Origin: a virus
Reading direction: 5' to 3' (one strand)
DNA: 64,000 nt
IMG/VR virus record: IMGVR_UViG_3300041411_000053
Coordinates: 1-64,000 of that record
Under the pieces are notes generated by a model. That model saw only the letters and a program-made list of their open reading frames with translations. It made no database searches and was not told the DNA's origin. Of this stretch, positions 46,614-54,511 are shown piece after piece. Position numbers and translations under genes: made by a program. Within the stretch, counting starts at the first letter, position 1. Each line of letters starts with the position of its first letter.

Positions 46614-46925
46614 TTACAAGCCTTCGGCTTTCAGCTCTGCAATCATGTCTTGCCAGAATACAACACGCATTTTGTAGCAGACGTTAGACGACCAACCATA
46701 ACGATGGCTATACCCTTCGTATTTCTTATTGGTGTATCTCAAAACATTATGTAAAACAATTGTATGATGTTGTCTTAGTATCCAGTAAATTTTATCGTCC
46801 AGCAAAGCCAACGCATTACGCGTTTCAGGTGTTCCGTCGTTTGCACAATGTTCCAGTTCGTGGCACATGTAAGAAGAATTCTCGTATTTTGTAAGTGCTA
46901 GTGTCAACAGTTCAGAAGCTTTCAT
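46614..46925 (-). CDS. Unknown early protein
   Basis: 103 residues from the ATG at 46925 (GGGAATAAGAAC upstream). Helical, starting MKASELLTLALTKYENSSYM. Not recognised. Confidence 0.6.
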   Translation of the reverse strand: MKASELLTLALTKYENSSYMCHELEHCANDGTPETRNALALLDDKIYWILRQHHTIVLHNVLRYTNKKYEGYSHRYGWSSNVCYKMRVVFWQDMIAELKAEGL

Positions 46926-46959
46926 GTTCTTATTCCCGTTTGCTTGTTTGGTGTTGACC

Positions 46960-46987
46960 ATTCTACAGACATTTAGAGAATGGTCAA
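46960..46987 (-). promoter_or_regulatory. Early promoter within an 11-bp inverted repeat
   Basis: TTGACC, 16 bp with ATTCTCTAAA, TAGAAT. TTGACCATTCT-N12-AGAATGGTCAA spans the whole promoter. Confidence 0.8.
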
Positions 46988-46995
46988 GCTTTTAT

Positions 46996-47400
46996 TTAAC
47001 CAACGTAAACCAATCCATCATCACCCAAATACAAATTAACACTGCCATACACTTTGCTTACTGCTGTCAGACGGTTTCCAAGCTCACCCAAGCCCCGATC
47101 CCAAAATCCAGAACCGTGACCATTGCGTGTAAGCCAGAAGTCATGACCAGCACACTCAAAGGCGTCATAACCGGGAGCATGGCTTTTCTTATCAGCATAC
47201 TCTAGCAAGTCGGCGGTATTACTGTTAATGAAGTCAAGACAATCGTCTTCCAACTTATCAGATTCACCGGGAGCCCAATCAAAATCATCAAGGTTGACTT
47301 GAGTATCGTCCGCACCCGGTAAGGTATCGGTAGACGACCACAGAGCTTCTGTCAAGTAGCCTTCGATAAATGATTGGATTTGCTGTTCTGTGATTTTCAT
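46996..47400 (-). CDS. Unknown acidic early protein
   Basis: 134 residues from the ATG at 47400 (AAGGAATC upstream). 'MKITEQQIQSFIEGYLTEAL' then 'YDAFECAGHDFWLTRNGHGSGFWDRGLG' with several His/Asp. The pattern is common in phage hypothetical proteins; function unknown. Confidence 0.65.
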   Translation of the reverse strand: MKITEQQIQSFIEGYLTEALWSSTDTLPGADDTQVNLDDFDWAPGESDKLEDDCLDFINSNTADLLEYADKKSHAPGYDAFECAGHDFWLTRNGHGSGFWDRGLGELGNRLTAVSKVYGSVNLYLGDDGLVYVG

Positions 47401-47438
47401 TACATGATTCCTTAAGCTTGTTTGCTTTCGATATGTGA

Positions 47439-47466
47439 AGTCTACAGCATTTAGAGAAGGCGTCAA
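47439..47466 (-). promoter_or_regulatory. Early promoter
   Basis: TTGACG, 16 bp with CTTCTCTAAA, TAGACT; last family member before the gene-poor gap. Confidence 0.7.
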
Positions 47467-47569
47467 GCATCTTTTTCAAATTCTTTTCAGCCTTGTATAT
47501 AGAGGAACGGGTGCACGCGAATAGCACAACAACAAAGGAAGTCAAGCAAAATAATTTTAGAAAAGGTGT

Positions 47570-47597
47570 TGCATTGTTCTACGGGTTTGCTATTATA
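47570..47597 (+). promoter_or_regulatory. Possible rightward promoter in gene-poor gap
   Basis: TTGCAT, 16 bp, TATTAT on the plus strand, opposite to all nearby genes. No rightward gene follows, so it would make an antisense or non-coding RNA. Confidence 0.35.
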
Positions 47598-47663
47598 CAA
47601 GTGCAGGAACGAAACGCGAAAGCGCAGACACTGGAGTACAAAACAGGGAGGGTGGACGTTATT

Positions 47664-47882
47664 CTACGAATGCAAATGATTATCGACACGCATTAAAATA
47701 AGTGTTGTATTTGTGCTAAACTCACTGTAGTATTCAATTGTCGTCGGGATTCCGAAGGCCAGAGTGTGCCCGATACAAACGCACATTGTTTTTAGAATAG
47801 GAATAAGAACCAATCCTGTTCCCTGTCTTGAATGAGAATGAATAGCGTTCCGATTATCAAATGCGAATGCTTCCCATTCCAT
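47664..47882 (-). CDS. Doubtful 72-residue ORF with perfect ribosome site
   Basis: The only candidate gene in 47467-48082. ATG at 47882 with AGGAGGTGAT, an unusually complete Shine-Dalgarno. Starts MEWEAFAFDNRNAIHSHSRQ; the middle is hydrophobic. No promoter seen. Not recognised. Confidence 0.3.
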   Translation of the reverse strand: MEWEAFAFDNRNAIHSHSRQGTGLVLIPILKTMCVCIGHTLAFGIPTTIEYYSEFSTNTTLILMRVDNHLHS

Positions 47883-48082
47883 ATCACCTCCTGATTCGAA
47901 TTTCCTGCCAGTGAATTTCTCAACTTCCCCAAATCGAAAACACATTTCTGAATATTCCAAAAGGCACCCCGTGGGAATTTTGGAGTTAAAATAGAAAGCC
48001 TAAATATCCCATCAAATTCCAAACTTGGTTCACTATTCCAACTAACGGTCACCAACTTCCACACTTCAGTAATTAAATTGCA

Positions 48083-48112
48083 GACAAAAGAAAACCCGCT
48101 CAACTGGCGGGC
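48083..48112 (-). terminator. Terminator after 48131 gene
   Basis: GCCCGC-CAGTTGA-GCGGGT followed by TTTCTTTT on the minus strand. Confidence 0.85.
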
Positions 48113-48130
48113 TCTTTCAACATCTTTTGT

Positions 48131-48280
48131 TTACTCTTCTTCACCAATTGCTTTAACTTGCCGACCAACCTTACGATCATCCCGACGTTGTTGGTCCCGC
48201 TTCTTACCAGTGTGCAACTGTTCCTCTTGTTTCCAGTCCAGTTTGCGCTTGGTCTTCTCGAAACGTACTACTTGATTCAT
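48131..48280 (-). CDS. 49-residue highly charged basic protein
   Basis: TAAGGA before the ATG. Starts MNQVVRFEKTKRKLDWKQEE; Arg/Lys-rich helix ('KKRDQQRRDDRKVGRQ'). Probable nucleic-acid binding. Not recognised. Confidence 0.6.
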   Translation of the reverse strand: MNQVVRFEKTKRKLDWKQEEQLHTGKKRDQQRRDDRKVGRQVKAIGEEE

Positions 48281-48317
48281 TGTCTTTCCTTACTTGGTAT
48301 TGATTACTTAATGAGGG

Positions 48318-48346
48318 TATATTAATTGGTATACAACTGAGTGTCA
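48318..48346 (-). promoter_or_regulatory. Promoter for 48131 gene
   Basis: TTGACA, 17 bp, TAATAT on the minus strand. Confidence 0.5.
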
Positions 48347-48355
48347 ACTAACTAT

Positions 48356-48595
48356 TTATTCAGCTTTATCTTTAACATCAATTTGAATAATAGATTCAAT
48401 CTCATCAAGTCCAAGGTGTAGGATCTTCATGTTCTCAGATGCTGAAACCTTCCACTCAACACTGGTAATCGCTCCACCAGCGGACTTGATGTTCATCTTA
48501 TCAAACCATGCTTCAATGACATAACCACTCTTATAAGAGATACGTACCTTGTACATCACGTTGGTTTCATTGTTAGTGTTCACTGCTTCACTCAT
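48356..48595 (-). CDS. Unknown small protein
   Basis: 79 residues from the ATG at 48595 (AAAGGGG upstream), overlapping the previous gene by 8 bp. 'VRISYKSGYVIEAWFDKMNI' is beta-rich. Not recognised. Confidence 0.6.
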   Translation of the reverse strand: MSEAVNTNNETNVMYKVRISYKSGYVIEAWFDKMNIKSAGGAITSVEWKVSASENMKILHLGLDEIESIIQIDVKDKAE

Positions 48596-48857
48596 ACACA
48601 AATACCCCTTTATAAACTGATGGTAACACTTCTTCTAATGTTGATGCAACATCGGTAAGCGCGTCGTGCTCTGCTGTATCCTTTTTCAACTTTTGAAGTC
48701 GTTCGAGCATGTAGGAATTTACACCATCCTCAGGACGATACAACAACATGTCGAGTTCACAGGCATAGTCCATCCAGTAGAAGAACCGACCATTATCACT
48801 GTACTCTTCTGGTGTTGGGTACAGGCTTTCAATTACTTCAATAAAAGTATCAACCAT
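48588..48857 (-). CDS. Unknown small acidic protein
   Basis: 89 residues (ATG at 48857 after GGTGA; five more codons possible). Helical with 'FIEVIESLYPTPEEYSDNGR'. Not recognised. Confidence 0.6.
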   Translation of the reverse strand: MVDTFIEVIESLYPTPEEYSDNGRFFYWMDYACELDMLLYRPEDGVNSYMLERLQKLKKDTAEHDALTDVASTLEEVLPSVYKGVFVYE

Positions 48858-49023
48858 GTTGTTCACCGTCATAAATTGTGCACTGAGAAGAGTCGATCAC
48901 CTTACCACAAATCTTTAGCGTAACCTCAAGGTGAGGATAGCTATAGTAACCTTGATCGCGGCTGATTTCAATAGTTATATTGTCACGCAGGAACTGAACA
49001 AGTTCCTCTTCATTAATTCCCAT
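48850..49023 (-). CDS. 57-residue unknown protein
   Basis: AAAGGA at 7 bp before the ATG. Starts MGINEEELVQFLRDNITIEI. Overlaps both neighbours. Not recognised. Confidence 0.6.
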   Translation of the reverse strand: MGINEEELVQFLRDNITIEISRDQGYYSYPHLEVTLKICGKVIDSSQCTIYDGEQHG

Positions 49024-49309
49024 CGGTCATTCCTTTCAATACATGTAGTAGATTAACATGAACTTCCCAAAGTATAGCACTCTTACCAAGTACGAAGTCC
49101 GCAATATCATCAGATAGTTTATGAATACCAAGATCATTGCGTGCAATCATCTCCATGTTCTCACGACGTACCATCTCAATCCATTTAACGAAGTCTTCGA
49201 GTGTATTCACACCGGCATGTCGAGCCATGCCATCGATTGGACCTTCACACTTTAGTCGATCACCAATAGTTATAAACCCAGCAGAAATCAGTTTATCATC
49301 CAATGTCAT
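49013..49309 (-). CDS. Unknown helical protein
   Basis: 98 residues from the ATG in ATGA overlap (a GTG 4 codons earlier is possible). 'TLDDKLISAGFITIGDRLKC', helical. Not recognised. Confidence 0.6.
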   Translation of the reverse strand: MTLDDKLISAGFITIGDRLKCEGPIDGMARHAGVNTLEDFVKWIEMVRRENMEMIARNDLGIHKLSDDIADFVLGKSAILWEVHVNLLHVLKGMTDGN

Positions 49310-49452
49310 TTCTGAATCCACTCATATCCGAACAGTTGGCAGATACTACCCGAACGTCGATAGATTGTCAAGCCAAATAGTGTAAGATGTTCAACTGACC
49401 CAATACGGCTGTATTCAAGCCAAAGGAATGCCCATTTGTGTTCTCGTTTCAC
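49306..49452 (-). CDS. 48-residue unknown protein (GTG start)
   Basis: GTGA overlap with the gene before, ATGA with the gene after. KREHKWAFLWLEYSRIGSVE follows the start codon. A promoter-like TTGACA-17-TAGTAT lies inside it. Not recognised. Confidence 0.5.
   Translation of the reverse strand: MKREHKWAFLWLEYSRIGSVEHLTLFGLTIYRRSGSICQLFGYEWIQK
49343..49371 (-). promoter_or_regulatory. Promoter inside 49306-49452
   Basis: TTGACA (49366-49371), 17 bp, TAGTAT (49343-49348), placed to drive the genes from 49309 leftwards. Confidence 0.45.
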
Positions 49453-49712
49453 TGTAGTGTTTCCAATGTAAGTACGCCGTTAAAGTTCTTGAAACAACCA
49501 ATGTTAAACGAGGTAACATGTGTCCCAATGTCATATGGTGACTTCTCACTTATGTGTACAACAGTACCAGTGAATGTAGTCTTGTTAACAACTGATTCAA
49601 CAAGTACGATATAAAACATATCAGCAGTATACTTGGTCATATCAAGACCAACAAGGTCACCCATTTTAAATCCGTCTTCACGGTGCTTGGTTGCGATACT
49701 TGATTTAATCAC
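49449..49712 (-). CDS. Unknown small protein
   Basis: 87 residues, beta-rich: 'GDLVGLDMTKYTADMFYIVL'. ATGA-type overlap upstream. Not recognised. Confidence 0.6.
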   Translation of the reverse strand: MIKSSIATKHREDGFKMGDLVGLDMTKYTADMFYIVLVESVVNKTTFTGTVVHISEKSPYDIGTHVTSFNIGCFKNFNGVLTLETLQ

Positions 49713-50110
49713 TTAACTCTCTCCAAAGGTCCAACAATACGAACAACGTCACCAAAGTCGATGAAACCACGACCTACACCGAACAAAGCACCACCATCAA
49801 GCGCTTCCTTGTCGATTGCAAGGCTTTCACCACTCTCTTTACACCGATACACAACCCCAAGGTATTGAAGCTCTCTACGACGCTTATGGAACCTTGTAAC
49901 CCATGTGTGATATCTGCTATCTTGTGGGAAACCCCACAGATGTTGCAGAAGAAACTCTTGTTCACGAATGTGTGAAGCCACATCGTAAGCATCTTGGTCA
50001 AGAGTGCAACCATCAATCAGTTCTTCAAGATGATCGTGGATAAGGTCAATCTCAGCAATCGCTTCTGCACTAATCCCACGAAGCAACGCCAAATCTCTAT
50101 TTGCTGCCAT
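49709..50110 (-). CDS. Unknown helical protein
   Basis: 133 residues. Long helices ('ISAEAIAEIDLIHDHLEELI') and a beta C-terminus 'FIDFGDVVRIVGPLERVK'. Not recognised. Confidence 0.6.
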   Translation of the reverse strand: MAANRDLALLRGISAEAIAEIDLIHDHLEELIDGCTLDQDAYDVASHIREQEFLLQHLWGFPQDSRYHTWVTRFHKRRRELQYLGVVYRCKESGESLAIDKEALDGGALFGVGRGFIDFGDVVRIVGPLERVK

Positions 50111-50111
50111 G

Positions 50112-50288
50112 TTACCAAACTCCTAGTTCTTTAGATTGTTTCTTCAGCAGGTCACCCAATGACCGACTGTGCCCCACTTCAACACCTTTGTCGTACATCA
50201 CCCACCAACCATCCGAGACACGCTTACTAAACGTGTAACCAGAGTCTTGTAGGACAACCTTGATTAACTCAGCGTGACCGAAAAGCAT
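50112..50288 (-). CDS. 58-residue unknown protein
   Basis: GAGGAT before the ATG. Starts MLFGHAELIKVVLQDSGYTF, ends basic. Not recognised. Confidence 0.55.
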   Translation of the reverse strand: MLFGHAELIKVVLQDSGYTFSKRVSDGWWVMYDKGVEVGHSRSLGDLLKKQSKELGVW

Positions 50289-50298
50289 GGTGTGATCC

Positions 50299-50697
50299 TC
50301 AGATGTCTACGAATTTGAATACAGCATAATTGAGACGTGTCCCACCGTCAACCGATTTTATGGAGTGTTGACTATTGAGGTAAGTATCAATGGTCCAACC
50401 TTCCTCTTGACAGTTTTCAACCAACCATTGCGTAAAGTCCACTTGATTGTATCGACTAAGCGGACACACGACAGTTCGTGTCTCACGTACACGCTGCTTA
50501 CCAACACGATCCAACCCATTTACTGTTGCTTGAATACCACTTGAAGGCAAACCGGTTACAGCTTCAGCAAATTGCTCAGCAGTCAGCTTGAGTTCACAGA
50601 AATTAGTACGACTGGTTTCACAGCCAATACGAATGTAGTAGTTACCATCACTTGACCGTGTGAAACCCAAATCAACATCAATTACTTTAGAAGACAT
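50299..50697 (-). CDS. Unknown protein
   Basis: 132 residues. 'GFTRSSDGNYYIRIGCETSR' and 'ELKLTAEQFAEAVTGLPSSG' form a pattern seen in phage hypotheticals. Not recognised further. Confidence 0.65.
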   Translation of the reverse strand: MSSKVIDVDLGFTRSSDGNYYIRIGCETSRTNFCELKLTAEQFAEAVTGLPSSGIQATVNGLDRVGKQRVRETRTVVCPLSRYNQVDFTQWLVENCQEEGWTIDTYLNSQHSIKSVDGGTRLNYAVFKFVDI

Positions 50698-50873
50698 TGG
50701 TCAGTTCCTAATTTAGATTTGATTTCGATGATAGTTTGTTGGTACACGATGTCATCATAGTCTGTTGGACGCAAGACGTCAAGCGTCCAGATTCCAATAT
50801 GCATCATGAGAGTGGTTACACTCAAGCTCGCTGCATATTTGCAATCGAGAATGGCTTGTTCACGCTGATTCAT
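50682..50873 (-). CDS. Unknown small helical protein
   Basis: 63 residues starting MNQREQAILDCKYAASLSVT. Overlaps both neighbours. Not recognised. Confidence 0.55.
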   Translation of the reverse strand: MNQREQAILDCKYAASLSVTTLMMHIGIWTLDVLRPTDYDDIVYQQTIIEIKSKLGTDQCLLK

Positions 50874-51232
50874 TTCTTCTTCCTTTTGAACTTGAGCTTA
50901 ATCATATCCCAGATGGTTCGTGAACACAACACCTTTAGCTCATCATTCAGTTTATTGATCCTGACTTGACAGATATCACGCACAGCATTCTCAGACGTGG
51001 TAATCATTGAATGTACAATGTCCCGTAGCTGTGGGTCAAGGGCGATGAAGAACTCACGACCATCAAACACCCAGCGTTCAACTGGAAGGTGATGAACATG
51101 TGATATGGTGTCCTTCTCAAAGATGTCTGGTGAATTGTAAGCCCTAATAGGTTGTCGTACATGGTATGGAATGAATCCACCGTAAACACGTACCAACCGT
51201 TGCTCAGCAGAGTATAGTGTTACTGTTCTCAT
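50870..51232 (-). CDS. Unknown protein
   Basis: 120 residues, beta N-terminus and a basic helical end ('DMIKLKFKRKKK'). ATGA-type overlaps on both sides. Not recognised. Confidence 0.6.
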   Translation of the reverse strand: MRTVTLYSAEQRLVRVYGGFIPYHVRQPIRAYNSPDIFEKDTISHVHHLPVERWVFDGREFFIALDPQLRDIVHSMITTSENAVRDICQVRINKLNDELKVLCSRTIWDMIKLKFKRKKK

Positions 51233-51378
51233 TCGGGGATGTGATCGTCTAGATCATCCTCGTACTCACCTTCCATTTCTTTTTCATAAGCTTCTTGTAG
51301 ATACTTATCCCGTTTGTCTTGCTCGACACTCGCACGGTTGAAGTTGTTCATGTGTTTTGCTACCCAGTTGTGTTTCAT
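51229..51378 (-). CDS. 49-residue charged protein
   Basis: AAGGAAGAG before the ATG. Starts MKHNWVAKHMNNFNRASVEQ; acidic end. Not recognised. Confidence 0.55.
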   Translation of the reverse strand: MKHNWVAKHMNNFNRASVEQDKRDKYLQEAYEKEMEGEYEDDLDDHIPE

Positions 51379-51599
51379 TTTCTCTTCCTTACAACAGTAT
51401 AAATTGTTCCAGTGGAGTATGACGCTGCACCATTTCGATATTTCTTGTGAACCCTTTCATACAACTCTGAACCTTCACCAAGCTCACATGCTTTGTTCCA
51501 AGCGTTCTTCAGGAATGGGATACTGAAATACCCATCACCCGGAATATAGTTTGGTGGATAGACGATCCAGCTACGCTTAATTTGTGCCTTCTTACTCAT
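51375..51599 (-). CDS. Unknown small basic protein
   Basis: 74 residues starting MSKKAQIKRSWIVYPPNYIP; ends TVVRKRK. Not recognised. Confidence 0.55.
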   Translation of the reverse strand: MSKKAQIKRSWIVYPPNYIPGDGYFSIPFLKNAWNKACELGEGSELYERVHKKYRNGAASYSTGTIYTVVRKRK

Positions 51600-51796
51600 T
51601 TCAACATCTCCGCAAAGTCTAGTGATGCCCGTGCTGCATTTGCCATCTTTGTAAACTCAGAAGCTAACTGGATATCTCGCCCATTGTGATAGATCTGAGG
51701 GTCAAAGGAACCAGCAGCACGTAGCGTGCGTTCAAGACTACCGAGTGTACGCTTCAGGTCTTCAATTATCACATCTTTCGGGTCAACACCGATCAT
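51596..51796 (-). CDS. Unknown small helical protein
   Basis: 66 residues starting MIGVDPKDVIIEDLKRTLGS. ATGA overlaps. Not recognised. Confidence 0.55.
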   Translation of the reverse strand: MIGVDPKDVIIEDLKRTLGSLERTLRAAGSFDPQIYHNGRDIQLASEFTKMANAARASLDFAEMLK

Positions 51797-52179
51797 TTGT
51801 CCGAACCCTTCAGCCGCTCGTTCTCTGCTTTAAGCGCCTTCGTGTCAACATCCCACACGTCGAAGTCATGATTCATTGCGGTTATCTTTTGACGTGCAGT
51901 AGTCAGTTCAACCGTCAGCCGTGCGATGGCGGCTTGCAGTTCGGCGAGTTCGGGCGGGGCGCGGTAAAGCGCTGTTGGTTCACAGCTTGGCGGTTCCCGG
52001 AATGCTGGAATGCACTCGTTACTGTGGTCGCGCAGGTATGCCGCATCTATCCACAATGCAGGCTGGCGCTCGACGACAGGGGCGGCGAGTTTTCCGGTGC
52101 CTTTACAGTGCTTGCACGTCTCTAGTTGACCTATGCCACCAGTGCCCATGCATTCGCCGCAATCAATTTTACTGCTCAT
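51793..52179 (-). CDS. GC-rich zinc-finger/coiled-coil protein
   Basis: 128 residues. 'CGECMGTGGIGQLETCKHCKGTGK' is a DnaJ-like CxxCxGxG pair; 'PALWIDAAYLRDHSNECIPA' is typical of small temperate-phage proteins; the end is a coiled coil. The segment 51900-52100 is clearly richer in GC than its surroundings, a sign of recent transfer. Confidence 0.65.
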   Translation of the reverse strand: MSSKIDCGECMGTGGIGQLETCKHCKGTGKLAAPVVERQPALWIDAAYLRDHSNECIPAFREPPSCEPTALYRAPPELAELQAAIARLTVELTTARQKITAMNHDFDVWDVDTKALKAENERLKGSDK

Positions 52180-52439
52180 TATTCAATCCCCAATGCTGCT
52201 TTGATGTCATGTTGCACGATTTCTTTACCTTTCGTAAGACCAAGATTATACACATGAATCAACGCTGTGTAAATGATCGACTGTACGTCAGGCGCTGTTG
52301 CTGAGAAGTCAAAACCTTCGAAGTCAGCGTTCAGCGTTTCAAACGACACGTCACAGTCACGATGATTTATTTCAAAACCCAAGCTCATGAGCAGTTCACA
52401 TTTCTTGTTCAATTCTTCAACGTTTTTATTGAGTCGCAT
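52179..52439 (-). CDS. Unknown protein
   Basis: 86 residues from the ATG at 52439 (AGGAGATACACC upstream). Starts MRLNKNVEELNKKCELLMSL. First gene behind 52465-52492. Not recognised. Confidence 0.6.
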   Translation of the reverse strand: MRLNKNVEELNKKCELLMSLGFEINHRDCDVSFETLNADFEGFDFSATAPDVQSIIYTALIHVYNLGLTKGKEIVQHDIKAALGIE

Positions 52440-52464
52440 GGTGTATCTCCTGTTTGATGTGCTC

Positions 52465-52492
52465 AGTCTAGCAGCTTTGTCCACCCTGTCAA
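52465..52492 (-). promoter_or_regulatory. Promoter of 52439-51229 gene block
   Basis: TTGACA (52487-52492), 16 bp, TAGACT (52465-52470); same layout as the early family. Confidence 0.75.
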
Positions 52493-52510
52493 CACTTTTC
52501 TTCAGGCATG

Positions 52511-52534
52511 AAAAAGCCCCGCGTGAGCAGGGCT
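52511..52534 (-). terminator. Terminator after tailspike gene
   Basis: AGCCCTGC-TCAC-GCGGGGCT (one mismatch) followed by TTTTTC on the minus strand. Confidence 0.85.
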
Positions 52535-52539
52535 ATAAG

Positions 52540-54369
52540 TTATGCAGCAAGGTTAGGCATTGCCTTGGTTACAAGAGTCGTGCCAGCCAATCCAGCAGTG
52601 GTAACAACCCAGCCCATTGGACCGCCAGCAACCATTCCACGCCGCCAGATACGGTGATCTAACGGGTAGAAGAAACCATCAGATGGAGCAGCTGTAGCCC
52701 TGTGTTCGGTTACAGAAATAAACACCCACTCTACGTTACCAATTACTTGATAAACACGTTCAAGAACCAATGTACCAGACAACGGTACACAAACAGCAGG
52801 TTCACCGTTGATGGAGATGTTACCAGTGTTGACCACTGTGATTGGTCCAGTAAGTGCACGAATACTAACCCGTTCACCCGGAGCAACCAGAGATTTCAAC
52901 GTCGCTAACTTCAGGCTAGGATCGCCCGGTGCAGGGTTAATAACAACGAACTTATGCCCGCCTATATCAATATCACCACCGGTAAGAACCATGGTTTTGT
53001 AACCAGCAGCCTTGTATTTCTGGTATGTATCACCATACGCCAAACCTTCCACTTTCAGACTTCGAATGTTATTCAGGTTTGTAGTTGGTTCAAGGTAGTT
53101 ATCAACAATACCAATAACATCAGAAGTCGATTTGAATTCCAATGCAGCACTGGTGTTCATTTTAAAGAAGTAACCAGTACCAGCCACACCACCAACACTA
53201 CCATCAGCAGCGTTAGCCAAGTGGTTAGACTCAAAGGTCAAGTGAGCATTGGTAGACAAGTCAATAAGCTCAGCAATGTCTTCTACCCAAGCACCCTGTA
53301 CAGATACCTGACGGCAGTTCTTAGCTACAATACCTTTGCGAGATTTCTGAATAGAGAAACCATTACCAAAGTTGACGTTGTATGGAGCCTGCACAGCGTT
53401 ACCTGTACCAGCGGTGTCAGATGTACTTTCACCATGACCACTGCTGTTGTCAGCCATTGTCGATGGTTCTGGGTCCATACCAATGTTAATACAGATACCT
53501 GCCACAACACTATCACGACCTTCAGCAGACCCACCACGGAACTCAATCTGACCATGTTGACCTGTCATGCGGAGCGCTTCACCACCAGTTGGAACTTGGA
53601 TGAATACTTTGTCGAATGTCAGGAACTGAATAGGACGCTGGTAGTTGTTGATGGTGTATCCACCACGTGTCCAAACACCTTTGTTGAAGTTAGAGAATCG
53701 AACATCACGAAACTCAGAGTACCAAAGACCACCATGTTGGTAAGTTGCATCCCATTGTGCTTTGGCGTACATACCCCATTGCTCAGCGTTCACTGTTGTT
53801 TGTGCAAATCCCGCAACAGCACTACCCATGAAGTGCATACCGATCATGTGGGACGATGACACAGCACCCGGTTCAACTTCAATCATTCCGAAGTGACCTG
53901 TTGTTCCAACAGCCAAGGTTGTAATGTAAGTAACACTAGAACCATCACCAACCCAACTCACACCGTGTTGCTTGACCATTTTGGTGTGAGGGTAGCTACC
54001 TGTTGGATATCGAATCCAACCACCACCTTTTGACTTAAGGTAAGCGGACGCTGCTGCTGTAGCAGGAGTCCAATCCCATGTTGATGGAGCGATGGTTGGT
54101 CGATTGGTGATTACGTGTTGATATTCCCAAATGTTGACCTGCAAACCTGACAACATCATACTTACTGTATCAAGTACCTCGGTCAGAGGTTTACGTTTAA
54201 AGCCCAACAGTTCTGAACCCAAGTCAGGGTCAGCAAGGTCACTTGTCAGCGTGTCAACACGGGCGTCAACAGCACCTTCTGCATCAAAAGCGTAGTCAAA
54301 AGCACCAGCCTTGATTGCTCCAATAACTCCATTCTTACTTACGACTGTTACTAATTCATCTTTATTCAT
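52540..54369 (-). CDS. Tailspike with pectate-lyase-like beta-helix
   Basis: 609 residues. N-terminal about 30 residues (NKDELVTVVSKNGVIGAIKAG) share a pattern with the head fibre and SGNH hydrolase. 'AAASAYLKSKGGGWIRYPTGSYPHT' (about 107-131) is the classic start of a right-handed beta-helix; repeated short strands run to about residue 460, then a small C-terminal domain. Such spikes bind and often cleave surface polysaccharide. It stands alone among early genes with its own promoter and terminator. Confidence 0.82.
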   Translation of the reverse strand: MNKDELVTVVSKNGVIGAIKAGAFDYAFDAEGAVDARVDTLTSDLADPDLGSELLGFKRKPLTEVLDTVSMMLSGLQVNIWEYQHVITNRPTIAPSTWDWTPATAAASAYLKSKGGGWIRYPTGSYPHTKMVKQHGVSWVGDGSSVTYITTLAVGTTGHFGMIEVEPGAVSSSHMIGMHFMGSAVAGFAQTTVNAEQWGMYAKAQWDATYQHGGLWYSEFRDVRFSNFNKGVWTRGGYTINNYQRPIQFLTFDKVFIQVPTGGEALRMTGQHGQIEFRGGSAEGRDSVVAGICINIGMDPEPSTMADNSSGHGESTSDTAGTGNAVQAPYNVNFGNGFSIQKSRKGIVAKNCRQVSVQGAWVEDIAELIDLSTNAHLTFESNHLANAADGSVGGVAGTGYFFKMNTSAALEFKSTSDVIGIVDNYLEPTTNLNNIRSLKVEGLAYGDTYQKYKAAGYKTMVLTGGDIDIGGHKFVVINPAPGDPSLKLATLKSLVAPGERVSIRALTGPITVVNTGNISINGEPAVCVPLSGTLVLERVYQVIGNVEWVFISVTEHRATAAPSDGFFYPLDHRIWRRGMVAGGPMGWVVTTAGLAGTTLVTKAMPNLAA

Positions 54370-54417
54370 CTGATTATTCCTTTTAGAGAAGTATTCCTTA
54401 GAGCAATATTAATCGTG

Positions 54418-54446
54418 ATTATACCGCATATCCAGCTAAAAGTAAA
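54418..54446 (-). promoter_or_regulatory. Promoter of tailspike gene
   Basis: TTTACT (54441-54446), 17 bp, TATAAT (54418-54423), about 50 bp before the ATG. The leader contains TTCTCTAAAAGG. Confidence 0.65.
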
Positions 54447-54473
54447 TACCGGGTTATAAATAGTCAGGCATGA

Positions 54474-54496
54474 AAAAGCCCCACCGAAGTGAGGCT
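54474..54496 (-). terminator. Terminator after 54512 gene
   Basis: AGCCTCAC-TTCG-GTGGGGCT (one G-U/mismatch) followed by TTTTTC on the minus strand. Confidence 0.8.
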
Positions 54497-54511
54497 CTGT
54501 CTTGAAGCTCG

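Noticed and set aside
52954-53859. Plus-strand ORF of 301 codons
   Set aside because: Antisense to the tailspike beta-helix, a repetitive region that keeps opposite frames open.
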